Source: Torreya grandis
Lineage: Eukaryota > Streptophyta > Pinopsida > Cupressales > Taxaceae
Length of the DNA stretch: 64,000 nucleotides
Assembly: GCA_037957365.1 (NCBI GenBank)
Contig: JARHVA010001174.1
Location: 2,161,501 to 2,225,500, forward strand
Reading direction: 5' to 3'
The notes under the pieces are model-generated. The model searched no databases. It saw nothing but the letters and a program-made list of their open reading frames with translations, and was not told where the DNA came from. A program made the translations under genes and the position numbers. Shown here in pieces: positions 35,646 to 46,880 of the stretch (positions are counted from its first letter, which is position 1; each line of letters starts with the position of its first letter).

Positions 35646-38600
35646 TGCTGGAGAGTTTTCAATGATGTAATGGTGATGTCATGGAGGTTTCCAAGTGATT
35701 GGATGAAGTTTCTTGATATTATAAGTGATAATGACAAAGTGTGCAATGTGCTTGTCCTAGTTTGCTTGAAGTTAGCTTGGTTGATCTTCTGTTTTGGCAT
35801 GGTTAGAGATGATTAGGGATGAATATGAAGTATTGAGCATGTGAAAGAGGTCCCATAATAAGTTTTGTATGATTTTATTGATTTTTTTCATGAGTGGATT
35901 TTATCTATTTGATCATTATTTTCAACTAGACATTTTAGGTCTAGTGGCAGAAAATCTGAGTTGATAATTTGATGACATCATCATTACCACATGTGGATGA
36001 GTTAGGAGGATTTGGTCATATGGTTGTGATTAAATTATTCCAAAGTTTATATTTTCCAAGTCTAAAGTCATGTGATGAATCAAATCCAAATATATGTGTG
36101 TGAAAAGTTTGGCTCCTAGGCATTTTTGACAGTGTTTTCTATGTTCAAATAGAGTCGAGTAAGGAGTTTGGTGTCATCATATCTTGCACATATGAAAGTT
36201 TCAAGAGTATCTTGATATATGAATGGATTCCAATATGATATAAGATATTATTCACTAAATATCATGTCATTTTAATAATCATGATAAAATATATGAAAGT
36301 GCAAAGTTAGGCTCCCAGGCAATTTGACAGTGTTTTCCCATAGCCAAATTTGCATGTGGCAAGAAAAGTTGAGTAGGCATTTTGATGTAGTCATATTTCA
36401 CATGTGTAGAAGTTTAAAAATTATTTGATAATATGGGTTTATTAATTTTTGTGTTTATTTTATATGCACTAAGTTTCAAGTCATGCGATGAAGCACATCA
36501 AAAGATATGCATGTGCAAAGTTGGCCTTTCAGACAGTTCTAGGCATAGTTAGCTCTATGGCAAAAAAATTTGAATGAGAAGATTAATGGAATTATATATT
36601 TCACATGAAAAGGTTATAGGATAATGTTGATAAATTAATATATTATCCTATATGAGGAGATCATATGGCTCAATTTTTAGGTCATGAGATTGATCGAGGC
36701 AAAATTTATTAAGGAGCAAAGATGGCCTTCCAAGTAGATTGCAATGGTCCCCGTACTTAGCCAAATTTGTGAAGGGTAAAGACCAATGCCAAATGGAGAT
36801 AAAATGGCTCATATGAATTATACATATCAATATAAATGTATCATATTGATTCAAATAGGTCAAGGTGATAGTTGTCTAGCATTATTAAATCAAGAACAAT
36901 CTCAAAGAGATTGACGAAGCATACGAGGTCAAAGATTACCATGATGCACGAGATGAGGTTAACTATTCAAAGTTTAAAATTTAGACAGTGGTGGAATATG
37001 ATTTAAATTAAAAAAATTATTGATAGTGAATATTTAATCTCATATTTGAGGGCATGATATGCATTTTAAGTGACCAAAGTTTAACTGTGACCATTTGAAT
37101 TCTAATATTTAAATTTAACAAAGGAAAGACTAGTGTCTAGTTTTTGGGCCATATCTTTTGATACAGGCATCATTTTCTCATGGTGTTATATGTGAATTTG
37201 TAGAGGAATCCAAGGAAAATCTATATATATATATTTTAAGCTATGAAAATGTGTACAGTCAAAGTTATGAAGGTTCAAATTTGACTGTGTGTTTGACCAT
37301 GGACTGTAAGTGACCCAAGAAGGATAATTGAGCTTGTGTTGATGTTGTTTTGATATTTCATGATGAATTAGATATTGGAAGGTGTTTTATAATCCATGAG
37401 GATAATTTTTATGGATTTTAGAGGTGTGATAAATCTATCTTGAGTATGAACAATGCTTAAGAAGTTGATTGTGTGTTCCTTTATGGTGTTCCTATGTACA
37501 AGGTCATTATTTGAGTTGTTTGAGCATATGCAGATGTGAGTAAATATGATTGTGATAATTTGAGGATGTTGAAAGTGTCATTTTGAGTATACCTATGCAT
37601 TTTAAAGTGATCATATGTTCTTTTTTTTGTTTGATGAAATGCCAAATTGGTGAAAAGGTCTCCATGAGACCTATAAAGGCTATAAGGGCCTAATTGAAAG
37701 GTGTAGCTGCTTAAGGGTGACCCATGGATGATATGGATGACCTATGTGGATGGTATTGAGATATTTATTGATGTGATATATGATTTAAAGGTTAAGGCAT
37801 GATTAATGGCTGACTAAGATGGTGATGTTCATGAATGTTCTATAAATAGTGAAACCAAATGTGATGGTTTTTAGACTTAGAAAAGACTTGTGAAAGGCTT
37901 GTGTGAGTGGAGTATTCATTAAAGCAAAGAAGAGAAGAGAGGTAGTGTGTATATTGGATGGGTTTATGATTAGAGTAGATTGAGGACTGTGTGTATGACC
38001 CATAGGTCATATTTATGATGTTAGAATAGTGTTCTTGCAAATTGAGGATGAGCGAAGTGTAGAGTGATCCAAAAGGTAGCTTTGGATGCATTGAGAGAGT
38101 GTGTGAAAAAATGAAGGGGGTTGTGTTATCAAAGGTCCATCATCAGGTTTTGAAGACATTAGTTCAAAGGTGGAGGTGGTCATTTTATAGGAGGTCAAAA
38201 GGAATTGATATTCCTTAGGGGAAGGTGCTCCTTGTGAAATAGGTGTTTCAATAAAGGCCTTAGGTCATAAAGACTCAACCAAGGTTGATGGTCAGAAGGA
38301 CTTGACCAAAAGGTGGTTAGAAGGACTTGATAATCTTAGGGGTAGGTGATCCTTGTGAAATTGGTGTTTCACTAAATCTTTGTTAGGACTTGATCAGTCT
38401 CTTATTTTTAATCTATTATAGGACAAGTATTCCATGTGTTACAGTCTTGAGAGTGGGTTTTATTCCCCATGAGGGTTTCCCATAGTTACTATGTGTTGTG
38501 TGTTTTATCTTGTATATGCATTGAATGGATGAGATATTTTGTTAATGTTGCTTGATCAAGTTGATATATGCTGATTATTTAATAAGTTTAAAAGGATTGA

Positions 38601-38661
38601 AATTAAAATTAAAATATCTGGGCTCACTAATTCACCCCCCTTAGTGATTTTACCTCTAACA
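35646..38661 (+). repeat. Copia-2 3' LTR
   Basis: Starts TGCTGGAGAG after the polypurine tract and ends CTCTAACA just before TTAAA. It is collinear with 28778-31717, including the tandem modules (about 35910-36780), the TATAAATA box (37841-37848) and the AAGGACTTGA block (about 38215-38400). It is about 75 bp longer than the 5' LTR through small indels. Confidence 0.93.
37841..37848 (+). promoter_or_regulatory. LTR TATA box, 3' copy
   Basis: TATAAATA, same position and context as 30964-30971. In a 3' LTR it would drive readout into the right flank. Confidence 0.6.
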
Positions 38662-38666
38662 TTAAA
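38662..38666. other. Target-site duplication of Copia-2, right
   Basis: TTAAA, identical to 28773-28777. Confidence 0.85.
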
Positions 38667-38768
38667 TAGGATATCAAAATTATAATATATATAGCATTAG
38701 ATCACTTAGATGCATGAGTAATATGTCTCACAAAATCAATATCCCCTTGCTCAAATGGTTGGCTAGCC

Positions 38769-38822
38769 AAAACTAGATTCAATGTCATCTCATCCAAAAC
38801 TAGATTCAATGTCATCTCATCC
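38769..38822 (-). repeat. In-frame 27-bp tandem duplication
   Basis: Two exact 27-bp units (38769-38795 and 38796-38822) within the G3 integrase. The length is nine codons, so the frame is kept. Confidence 0.95.
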
Positions 38823-39289
38823 CTATGGTTAGGTTTTCCCATCCAATGATTGACATTGCAATGTTTCACAACCCTGTGTGAATCTTGAAATAATTTTAGC
38901 CACCAAATACCACTTTTTAATAATTTTTTTTGTAGTAATTTTATATTCAAAATTTCCTCCATCCCATGATGTGTTTCTTATAATACCTATGATCTCTCAT
39001 GTTCTAGTGCGACTCTAAGTATAACATCATCCTTTCATATATTATAGAGAAACCAATTGATAATGATAAATGTTAAAGATCATGCAACTGACTATTTATT
39101 ATCATTTTATACATAATTCTCAATAAATATACCATGCTCAAGAAAGATTATGATATACTCCAATTATTTTGAGATTGTAGTTACTTTGAACAGGGGTGTC
39201 TAAATATTATTCTTGAAACTCTTTGGGTTCATACCATATTTGAATGTGGCTAAGGTGGTCTAGTCTAACATTTTCCACTAGAATTTCAT

Positions 39290-39992
39290 TACTATAGAGA
39301 ACATGTTGAAGTAATATGCCAAATGGTGTGAAAAATAAACATTTATATAAATTTAATGATTTTTGTAGAGCTCAACATCTTTCTAATATTAATAAAAGAT
39401 TAAATAGGTGTTATTTGAATAAAGAGAAAATTTCCCAATCATCTAAGTAAACTTTTATAAAATCATGAATGAAGTCTCTAAATGCTATAACAACTTCTCA
39501 AGAAAAAAATGTTGGTGTGTTTTTTTGTCCAAAAGACATTACCTTATAAGCAACCAATCTCCATTATGTTGTGAAATTAATTTTTGTTTGGTCTTCATAT
39601 GTGATGTGGATATGATGATATCCACTAAAACCATATATAAATGAGTAAAATTCATGCCTTGCAATGGATTCAAGCACTTCATCCATGAAGGTAATTAGGA
39701 AAAGATCATTGACACAAGTATAATTTAACACTCGATAATATCCATAGACTTGTATGTCCCTTGTATTTTTAGGCTGTACCAACATGAGACCAACCCAATT
39801 TGACTTTTTAAATGGATATATGATTCCAATTTCCTTCATTAGATCTATTCCAACTTTTACCTTCATTTTCATGTTTGGGTTAAGCTTATAGGGCCATTTT
39901 TTAATTGGGTGTGCACATTCCTTTAGTTCAATATGCATCTCACCCAATGAAGTGTCTATGCCTTTGAATTCCAATAAATTGGTGGGGAACAC
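39290..39992 (-). pseudogene. Gypsy G3 reverse transcriptase, broken
   Basis: The open minus-strand frame 39564-39992 (142 codons) reads KKWPYKLNPNMKMKVKVGID, GIIYPFKKSNWVGLMLVQPK, YYRVLNYTCVND and FYSFIYGFSGYHHIHI, matching gypsy RT from the N-terminus through the palm. After a stop and frame changes it continues to FGQKNTP and VYLDDW, with the YLDD box at 39438-39449 intact, then LERC and a KCLFFTPFG-like thumb motif. RT followed by integrase on the same strand is the gypsy order. Confidence 0.92.
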
Positions 39993-39999
39993 ATCTTCA

Positions 40000-42689
40000 T
40001 AATCTCAAAAAAATTAAACTACCACTAATATATTTGGTTGTGTCCAATATTCACTAGTGGTTTTTAATTTCTATATTATCTATGTACCAATGTTCTCAGT
40101 TATTTTTCCCATTAATTATTGGTAATTTTTTCTTAGTTTAGCTTGAATAGAATCCATTAATTTTATTTGGCCTGATTTCTCTATGATATTGATATTTTTC
40201 AATTGATCTTCTTTTATATTTTTTCATTATTCCTCTCAAGTATCTAAGTGTCCTTTTCAAGTTCAAAAAATACTTTCAAATCTAGGTCCTCTTTGCTTTC
40301 AATGTGATCAACATCCATTGTACTATTCTAGATTATATTATAGATTTAAACATAAAATTCTCCCTTTCATTATTATCACTATACTATTTTATAGTTATGT
40401 GAATACTTATGCTTGCTTCATCCTACAATTTCTATTCCTCTGTAGAAGGTATATCCTCTTCTCACCAATGACACAAGAAAAAATTCAATTTCTACAAAGC
40501 CCTATACACCATCATATTTTCATCTTCACATTCAAAATTTTAAATAAAATCCCATTGAATTTTTTTCCATGTTTGTATCTCGTCTATTTTCCTGATGCAT
40601 ATACCAGGCCTTGGGTAGAGGAGGTAAGATACATTGGAAAATATGTAGCTAGTACCTTTTCTCAATTTACTACAATTTCCATACTTTGCCACATTTATGG
40701 ACATACATATTTGGACATTGTTCCTCTTGTAATAATTCCCACTTATATGATATGGAAGTTGCAATCTGAAATATATCCTCAAAATGTTTGCACATTGATT
40801 CTCAATAAAGTATTTTAGACCATGAAAAAACCACCAACTCATTATAACCCATTTCAATTCATAAATTCATGCACTAAATCCCATATCTATATATGAGATA
40901 CAATTATACATCCTATGAAGTAAATTCACCATATATTATATAGAAAAATATTAATGTATCTATCTTTATATGATGAAAACCATTCACATGAGTCTTACTA
41001 TTTGATCTCCATGCACCCAATTAATCAGATGAACATCTTAATCACTACTTAATCAAAAATTTGATGCCCATAGAATATTACCTTCCTTAGTGGGTTCAAT
41101 ATAATATATATCAATAGGATTTAATTGATAGATATGATCAATCTTTGATCTTGTAGGAGAGTGCATAGAAAGGGACTTAAATTATTTTATTTTCAGCATC
41201 ACTGATGTTTCTTGTGTAGTATGTGAAAAGCAAGGGAATTATATAAAAATCCTCATGCAGACTTAAGTTAGCCACCTTTATATATACATATTTGAGTCTT
41301 ATAATAGTTATAAATTGATCGAAGTCTACCAAACTCAGAGTAATGGGACTATAGCTTAGTTCTAGACTTCCATTGGATTCCCAAGATGATCTGGGAAACA
41401 TATTTATGGTTCTCTAAAAATAAAAAACAACATTAGGATCTTCATATCCTATGAGGTCAATTTCCATTCTTACGTCTACATCCCATGGATTATTGGTATT
41501 GACATACCAAACGACTCACTCTATTATTTATTGTTATCTTTGTGTGAAATCAAATAAATTATGTAATAAATTTTTAATATTTTATGAGATATATTCATTT
41601 TTTAGGGTACTTACTAATGTTAATAGGTATGTTAGAGCTGTGACTACTCCCTCTTGTCATAGAATATAAACTATCTATCCATACATTTGGGCGTTGACTA
41701 TCATCTGAACTCTTTCACTTACATTTTGATTATGGATATAATGTAATAGCTTGGCTACTTAATTCATTAATACCTTCTCTCTCATAGGGTCTAGCTACTT
41801 ATCCTCTCACACTTTTTTAATTACATTTTATTTAGGAATCCATAGAGATGGAAGACTTTATTCTTTGTGTTGATTCCTAATAATAGCTTAGATAAAAGCA
41901 TATTTCTTAGGTTGAGAATATACCATGTTTACATTTTGTAGTCTTTTCATTCCTCTAATTTTATAAAATATGGCATCTTTAAATATAATAAAGTCTCTAA
42001 ATTATATAATATGCATAAAAAGTTTCCCTTTATGTATTATAGGGACAAATTTCATGCAATGTGATTCATTTATCCATATAGGTTACTAGTAATAGGTTGT
42101 CATGGTTTTATATTTTTTTGCCTTTGTTTTTTATTACATCCATGATAACCTATATACATGTGAGGTCATCCCCACCCTTGTTGTTAATTATAGTAGCCTC
42201 CATATTACTTTTGAGGAGAAGGAGGTGCCTAATTTAGCTATTGATATGATGATGCAAGGGTCCATCCCTATTAGTATTGTAGAGAAGGGGGTGTACACCT
42301 AAGTTGATACTAAGGAGGAGGAGGATCCCACATTAGTTATTAATGAGGATATTGAGGTGTCTAACATAGTGTAGGCTATGCCTTTGAGGGATCCCATCCA
42401 CCTTATGTTGTAACCTCAATATCCACAACTGACACAATTGGTTTTGTAATAGGAGATTGTAATACATTGACTTCAAAGCATTTTGAGTGATATCTTATTT
42501 TATATCTTGGATGTCCATATAATTATTTTCAAGGATATGAGATTTATAAGATATAAAAAATACACTTCGTCACTATTTCACATACTATTATAGTAAATAA
42601 TAATCCATAGTTATATGCCCTACAATATGATGTACTTGGTAGAACCCTATTTTGATATTTTGACATTTATTTTGGTGGTGTCCCTCTTA
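40000..42689 (-). other. G3 spacer between RT and gag, mostly unreadable
   Basis: It should hold the G3 protease and linker. The minus-strand frame 40540-40857 (105 codons, with VAKYGNCSKLRKGT) may be a worn G-patch-type segment, and 41177-41401 is an unidentified 74-codon frame. The 166-codon plus-strand frame at 40318-40818 lies opposite and has no recognisable similarity. No DSG-type motif was confirmed. Confidence 0.4.
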
Positions 42690-43360
42690 TCCAATTTTAA
42701 TGCACCATGAAAAAAATCTTGGTTTATTCCTCTCCTAGAGTTCATCCATCTGGTGCAATACCACATCTAACTTGGCATTAGTTTTTGTAATGCTAGGAGG
42801 GTATTCTCCATAATCCTCTATTTGTTTGAAACTAATTCTAGTGGTGCTTACTTTAGATTTTGTGTAAATTGAGCCTAAGCTATAGAAAATGGGATATTGA
42901 TTCGCATGGATTATAAAAACTGAACAAAATTTTAAAAATATTAAAACTAAAACATTCACATTGTTAATCACATTAGGTGACCAATGATTATAATTTCGTA
43001 TGGATTCTCTAGGTTTTTATTGATTTATTTCAAATCTTGAGTGGTTTGGATAACATACTTCTACATATTGAATTCCCATATCAATTTATATTTGACATAC
43101 TAAAGGGTCATAGATCCATGATTTTTATTTAAAATGAATTATAGAGCTTGACCAATTAATGATCATATAAATTTATAACTCTTGTCTATGTCATATGTTT
43201 CACCCTCAAGCCGCCACTTTGTTTTGTAGGTCAATAAGTATTTATTTGGGTCAATTGACCCATCATAATACATAAATGTAGTAAACTTAGCTACATTTAA
43301 TGACATGTTTCCTATAATTTGGCTAGTAATGATTGGTTTGAGTAATGATTTCACTAGTAT
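42690..43360 (-). pseudogene. Gypsy G3 gag, broken
   Basis: The minus-strand frame 43163-43354 reads LNVAKFTTFMYYDGSIDPNK then YLLTYKTKWRLEG, the start of the gypsy capsid domain (PxxxxYDGTTDPxxHLxxYKTxMxLxG). Downstream, about 43000-43040 reads ESIRNYNHW, and 42735-42971 (78 codons) ends in KQIEDYGEYPPS, similar to the later part of that capsid domain. Several stops separate the pieces. It lies about 2.7 kb upstream of the G3 RT on the same strand, as expected. Confidence 0.75.
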
Positions 43361-44402
43361 CTGTAAACTAGCTACGATGGTGTTTAGTACACTAAGAGTA
43401 TTGAAATAAATGGTTATGCTAGCTTGACCTCCACTTTCCTTCCTATGCTTGTATAATATTCATAAAACTTAGTCAACCCATTTTTGAGTTACTACTAACT
43501 CTTTAAATACTTCTGATATACTATTCTAAATAATTAAAATAGGCATGGGGGATGTGTCCCATAGAGAAAATGAACTATTATCTTCTATTACTTATTTCCA
43601 TTTTATTTGTTTTAGTGATATTTAATCTTTAGAATTAGTTTCTTCTATTGGAGGTTTAATTCCTCTAATTATTTTCACACCTTCACTTTTTTCTCCTACT
43701 TGTAGCTACAAGTGTCTTTTTATTTTCTACATAGTTTTTCTTGTTCCATATTTAATTTTATTGTAATTACCTTTGAATCCCCGAAATTATTTTATCATAT
43801 ATCTCTTCTACTTTATCCATCCTTTAGGTTTTGGTTTAGATTATTTGGTTCATAACTTCTTCATTGAACTCACTATGGTTCACATCCCCATAGTGCCCTA
43901 TGTAATTTCTCCACATCAACTGAAATTAGTACCATGTCCTTTTCCACAATTAATTTTTTTAATAGTACAAAGATTCACTTAAATTTTTTGCCTTTAATCC
44001 TTATAATAAAAAAATTATATTAAAATTCAAATGTAATGCACCCATGAGCAAAAAATTCTAAAAAATATGCGTCAATTATAGTGTTCATCAAATGGTTAAC
44101 TACATGGGTCCATTCAGTGTCTAGATTTCACAACCCTTACTCATTTTATTTTCTCCACACGAAATTGGGGTCTAAAGAAATAATATTTGAGTATGGATAG
44201 ATATGTTTCAATAAAATTAAGTACCCATACCAAAATATTTCATAAAATTCTTCAAGGATATGATTATAAATAATCTATTCTATTGACACTCCTATTTTTA
44301 TAGCTTCTACCTTTGTGAACTTACATATCCTCGAGTCTAACAAATTATGATGGTTCCTTTGACTATGTAATCATTCAAATATATTTAGGTATTGATAATG
44401 GA
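43361..44402. other. No gene recognised
   Basis: It should contain the G3 leader and 5' LTR, but no LTR partner or primer-binding site was found. An open frame at 43773-43982 is unidentified. Confidence 0.45.
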
Positions 44403-44973
44403 ACTATTAATCTAGGGCCTAGGACAAGACCCAATGGATAACCTAATTAAATGGATTTAAGAAGGTTATACATAACGTAAAATTTGTGAATGAAAAAGAA
44501 TATGAAAGTGTAATGAGTTAAAATAATTGAGAAAGTAATAAAGAGATGAACACCAATGCTGAGCTATAAAATTAGGGTTTTATTATGATAAGTTTTGTAC
44601 AATATATGAGAGATCAGATGTATAGTGTCTACATACTTCTTAACTTCACTCTTGTTTATGTCTCTAACCTATAAAGAATGGAGGTATACTTTATTATACA
44701 ATGGAGGAAGATGAATTTTTGGTTGAAATATTATAATAGTTGATAACAATTGTTTCATAATAGAAGAGTGTGGTGACATAACTAAATATCATTATTAACA
44801 AGCTATAATGGTACTACATGAGTTGTTCAGTAATATAGAAGTGGAATTAGTTTGTACATATTGAAACGTAGGTGGAAATTAACGCCAATGATTATAACAT
44901 TAGAAAAAAAAACAAAAAGATATATGTGCAATATAAATTCACTACTATAAGATCAATAAACCCAAATAATCAT
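44403..44973 (-). repeat. LTR-A copy, probable 3' LTR of G5
   Basis: Realigns with 57153-57700 in the same orientation. Landmarks are GGGCCTAGGA near the left end, AGTAATAAAGAxATG, TTTTGTACAATAT, TTATTATACAATGGA and GATATATGTGCAA. The left edge matches the primer-binding-site side of the 57153 copy. The right part stops where LTR-L begins. A further copy of its right end is at 60590-60749. Confidence 0.65.
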
Positions 44974-45832
44974 TGATTCATGCTATGGGGGCTCAGGACT
45001 AGGCACACAAGGGACAAATGCACGTTAGAGATAACTCACAATTATAAAATGGAATGTGCATAGAATAACTATAATGGATTCAATCAACACACATTAAAAT
45101 AGAGTGGAGGTATTGTATTTTTAGAAATGTAAGTTCTATTCAATATTAATGAAAATTTGTGTATGATAGAGTAATTACACAGAGCATGGTATCTATCATT
45201 AGGACTATGCATGTCATTAATTCATGGCCAAATGAGTATGTTACATATTTATATAATAAATACAATAATCAATCATAATTTTTGTTGGTTATAAATAATA
45301 TGATTACATTTCATTTCATATTCCTTGTTGGGTAATGGTTGACCCTATAGGTACGTGGTAGATAACTACTTGATTAGATAATTGACATGATCTAGGTTGA
45401 GAAGTTCCACTTATAAATCCAAGAATTTTAAGAAGGCTAAAACATGGATTCACTAGAGTTGAGACAAGTATAGGTGTGGTAGTTTAGGATTAGGTGCTAG
45501 TGAGGCACATGGGATTGTGAGTGAAATTAGTGCATAGGAGTCCATAAAACTATGAATTGTTCTGATTTGGGTGCATAGGTGTATGAACACGTGAAAAATA
45601 TATGTTCAAGATGGAGAATAATCTTAATGTATATGAGTATGTAGGATCATGAGTAAAACTCCAAGTTGAGAGGTGTGCATGATGCATAATTACATATAGG
45701 AGAAGTGTACATGGTGTAGGAGTTAGGAATGCATAATTTACCCTTTGTTAAATAGAAATGGTCTCCATTACATACTTGTGTATCTACAAAAATTTCACAT
45801 GGATTTTTTGTGAGTTATAATATCGATCAACA
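44974..45832 (-). repeat. LTR-L copy 1 (3' LTR of G4)
   Basis: 859 bp. On the minus strand it begins TGTTGATCG just after a purine run (AAAGTGGGGAAATA) and ends in ATGAATCA. It aligns with 49462-50250 and 60750-61635. Shared landmarks are GACTAGGxxxxxxxGGG, ATTATAAAATGGAA, TTCATGGCCAAATGA and GAGAGGTGTGCATG. Confidence 0.85.
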
Positions 45833-46400
45833 TATTTCCCCACTTTGACCACTCTAAAAAATTAATGTCTACTAGAGCAGGTGTGTGTGTCTATCATTTT
45901 GATGATATAGTACTTATCTATTGGGCACAAGTGTCTGGGATCAAGATTAGAATTATGTTGTGTCATTATTAGCATAATAAGTGGAGGAATGTAAGGCTAG
46001 AGAAGCTCTATGATTTAAACTAGGTGCATACCCAAGTATAGAGGAAGATCAAGAATAAATGTATTCTCACTTTTTTCATGTATAATGGTGTAAGAACCAT
46101 AACATAGAGGATTGATATTCCTATGTGGACATTTAAAGTGATATTTTTGAAGATAAAACCAATTTTTTTTGAAAACTTAGAATGCATGAGGTGGGGAATG
46201 CACATCATGATGATCCTTGTACTTTTTTTGGGTGTGAGAAAGGATTTTCTAGAACTACTGATGAATAGATTTTATATGGTGTAATAACTTATCTAATTTT
46301 TTTACTTACCATTAATATGCACCTAACTCAGTGCCAACTATTACATGAAGGATATGTTTATAGGTGATGTAGGCTAAAACCCAAGACATGCCTAAAATTT
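45833..46400 (-). other. G4 3' interior, conserved with G7
   Basis: Realigns with 61636-62210. Minus-strand frames of about 62 codons (46020-46208 and 61823-62011) are related, both starting MM-I-H-MHS-like and ending LYTW. It lies between the integrase and the 3' LTR, so it may be an integrase C-terminal tail or untranslated sequence. Confidence 0.6.
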
Positions 46401-46880
46401 AATATGCCTCATAAATCTATGAAGCACTTTGTTGTAGGCATATTGAATGTACACAAGGTTTTCATCCTAGGTGTGAGCATGTGCATAGTTGTATATTTTT
46501 GTGAAGTCATGGTTATCTATGTAGAGAGATACCTAGTTTCTAAATTTGTGGTCTCACTTGTCCAACATTGTGGTGAGTTCTTGAATCTTCAGTTGGCTAA
46601 GGAAATTTACTTCCTTGTTTCCCTTCCTTTTCTTGTGTTTGGTCATAAGAGGGAACTTCTATAAGCAACTCATTCATTTAATGTGGCACAAATTGTCTAG
46701 TATATGTCTACATGAATGGTAGGTGATCAAATGTCCTTACTACATGAGTACTACAATGAGTGAATATTTAGATACATTACTATGAAGTTTAAAGGAATGC
46801 ATAATGCTAAGATATATGAGTACAAATGCAACATATATGCATTATTTGAGTGATTAAAAACTTTCACTATTTCTCATGAG
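46400..46880 (-). pseudogene. G4 integrase tail and RNase H remnant, deleted
   Basis: The minus strand near 46400-46480 reads DENLVYIQYAYNKVLH, the C-terminal part of a gypsy integrase core (DExLxxxxxAYNxxxH). Directly beyond about 46490 the sequence jumps to what in G7 lies near 62950, skipping the integrase N-terminus and most of its core. The remainder to 46880 corresponds to RNase H of G7 with a second gap near 46710. The 86-codon plus-strand frame at 46404-46664 lies opposite. Confidence 0.6.

Larger units (their letters stand above)
28778..38661 (+). mobile_element. Copia-2: Sirevirus-like gag-only element with 3-kb LTRs
   Basis: A 9884-bp element with LTRs of 2940 and 3016 bp, a tRNA-iMet type primer-binding site, a gag reading frame, a CCHC array, a doubled polypurine tract and the target duplication TTAAA. 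The LTRs are about 85-90% alike over the first 180 bases by eye. The interior is only 3.9 kb and I found no protease, integrase or RT motif, so it looks non-autonomous, of the terminal-repeat-with-GAG kind. The Gag architecture (UBN2 capsid, coiled coil ending in GLG, repeated knuckles) resembles plant Sirevirus-type copia elements. It is inserted in opposite orientation inside the integrase of G3. Confidence 0.92.
38662..38962 (-). pseudogene. Gypsy G3 integrase N-terminal part
   Basis: The minus-strand frame 38702-38962 reads LKSGIWWLKLFQDSH, then KHCNVNHWMGKPNHRDEM, then FEQGDIDFVRHI. This is the zinc-binding end and linker to the core in gypsy integrases (GLWWPxLFxDA ... CxxCQRxGKPxxRDEM ... 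WGLDFVGP). One Cys of the HHCC site is lost. The sequence includes an in-frame 27-bp tandem duplication (38769-38822) that doubles DEMTLNLVL. It joins across Copia-2 to the core at 28050-28777. Confidence 0.88.

Noticed and set aside
40318..40818. 166-codon plus-strand open frame, second longest in the window
   Set aside because: It has no recognisable domain, is rich in Ile/Phe/Tyr as expected from AT-rich DNA, and lies opposite the minus-strand G3 element in the RT-gag spacer.
46404..46664. 86-codon plus-strand frame with hydrophobic Val/Leu runs suggesting a membrane protein
   Set aside because: It is the complement of the G4 integrase and RNase H remnant; the hydrophobic look follows from the composition.
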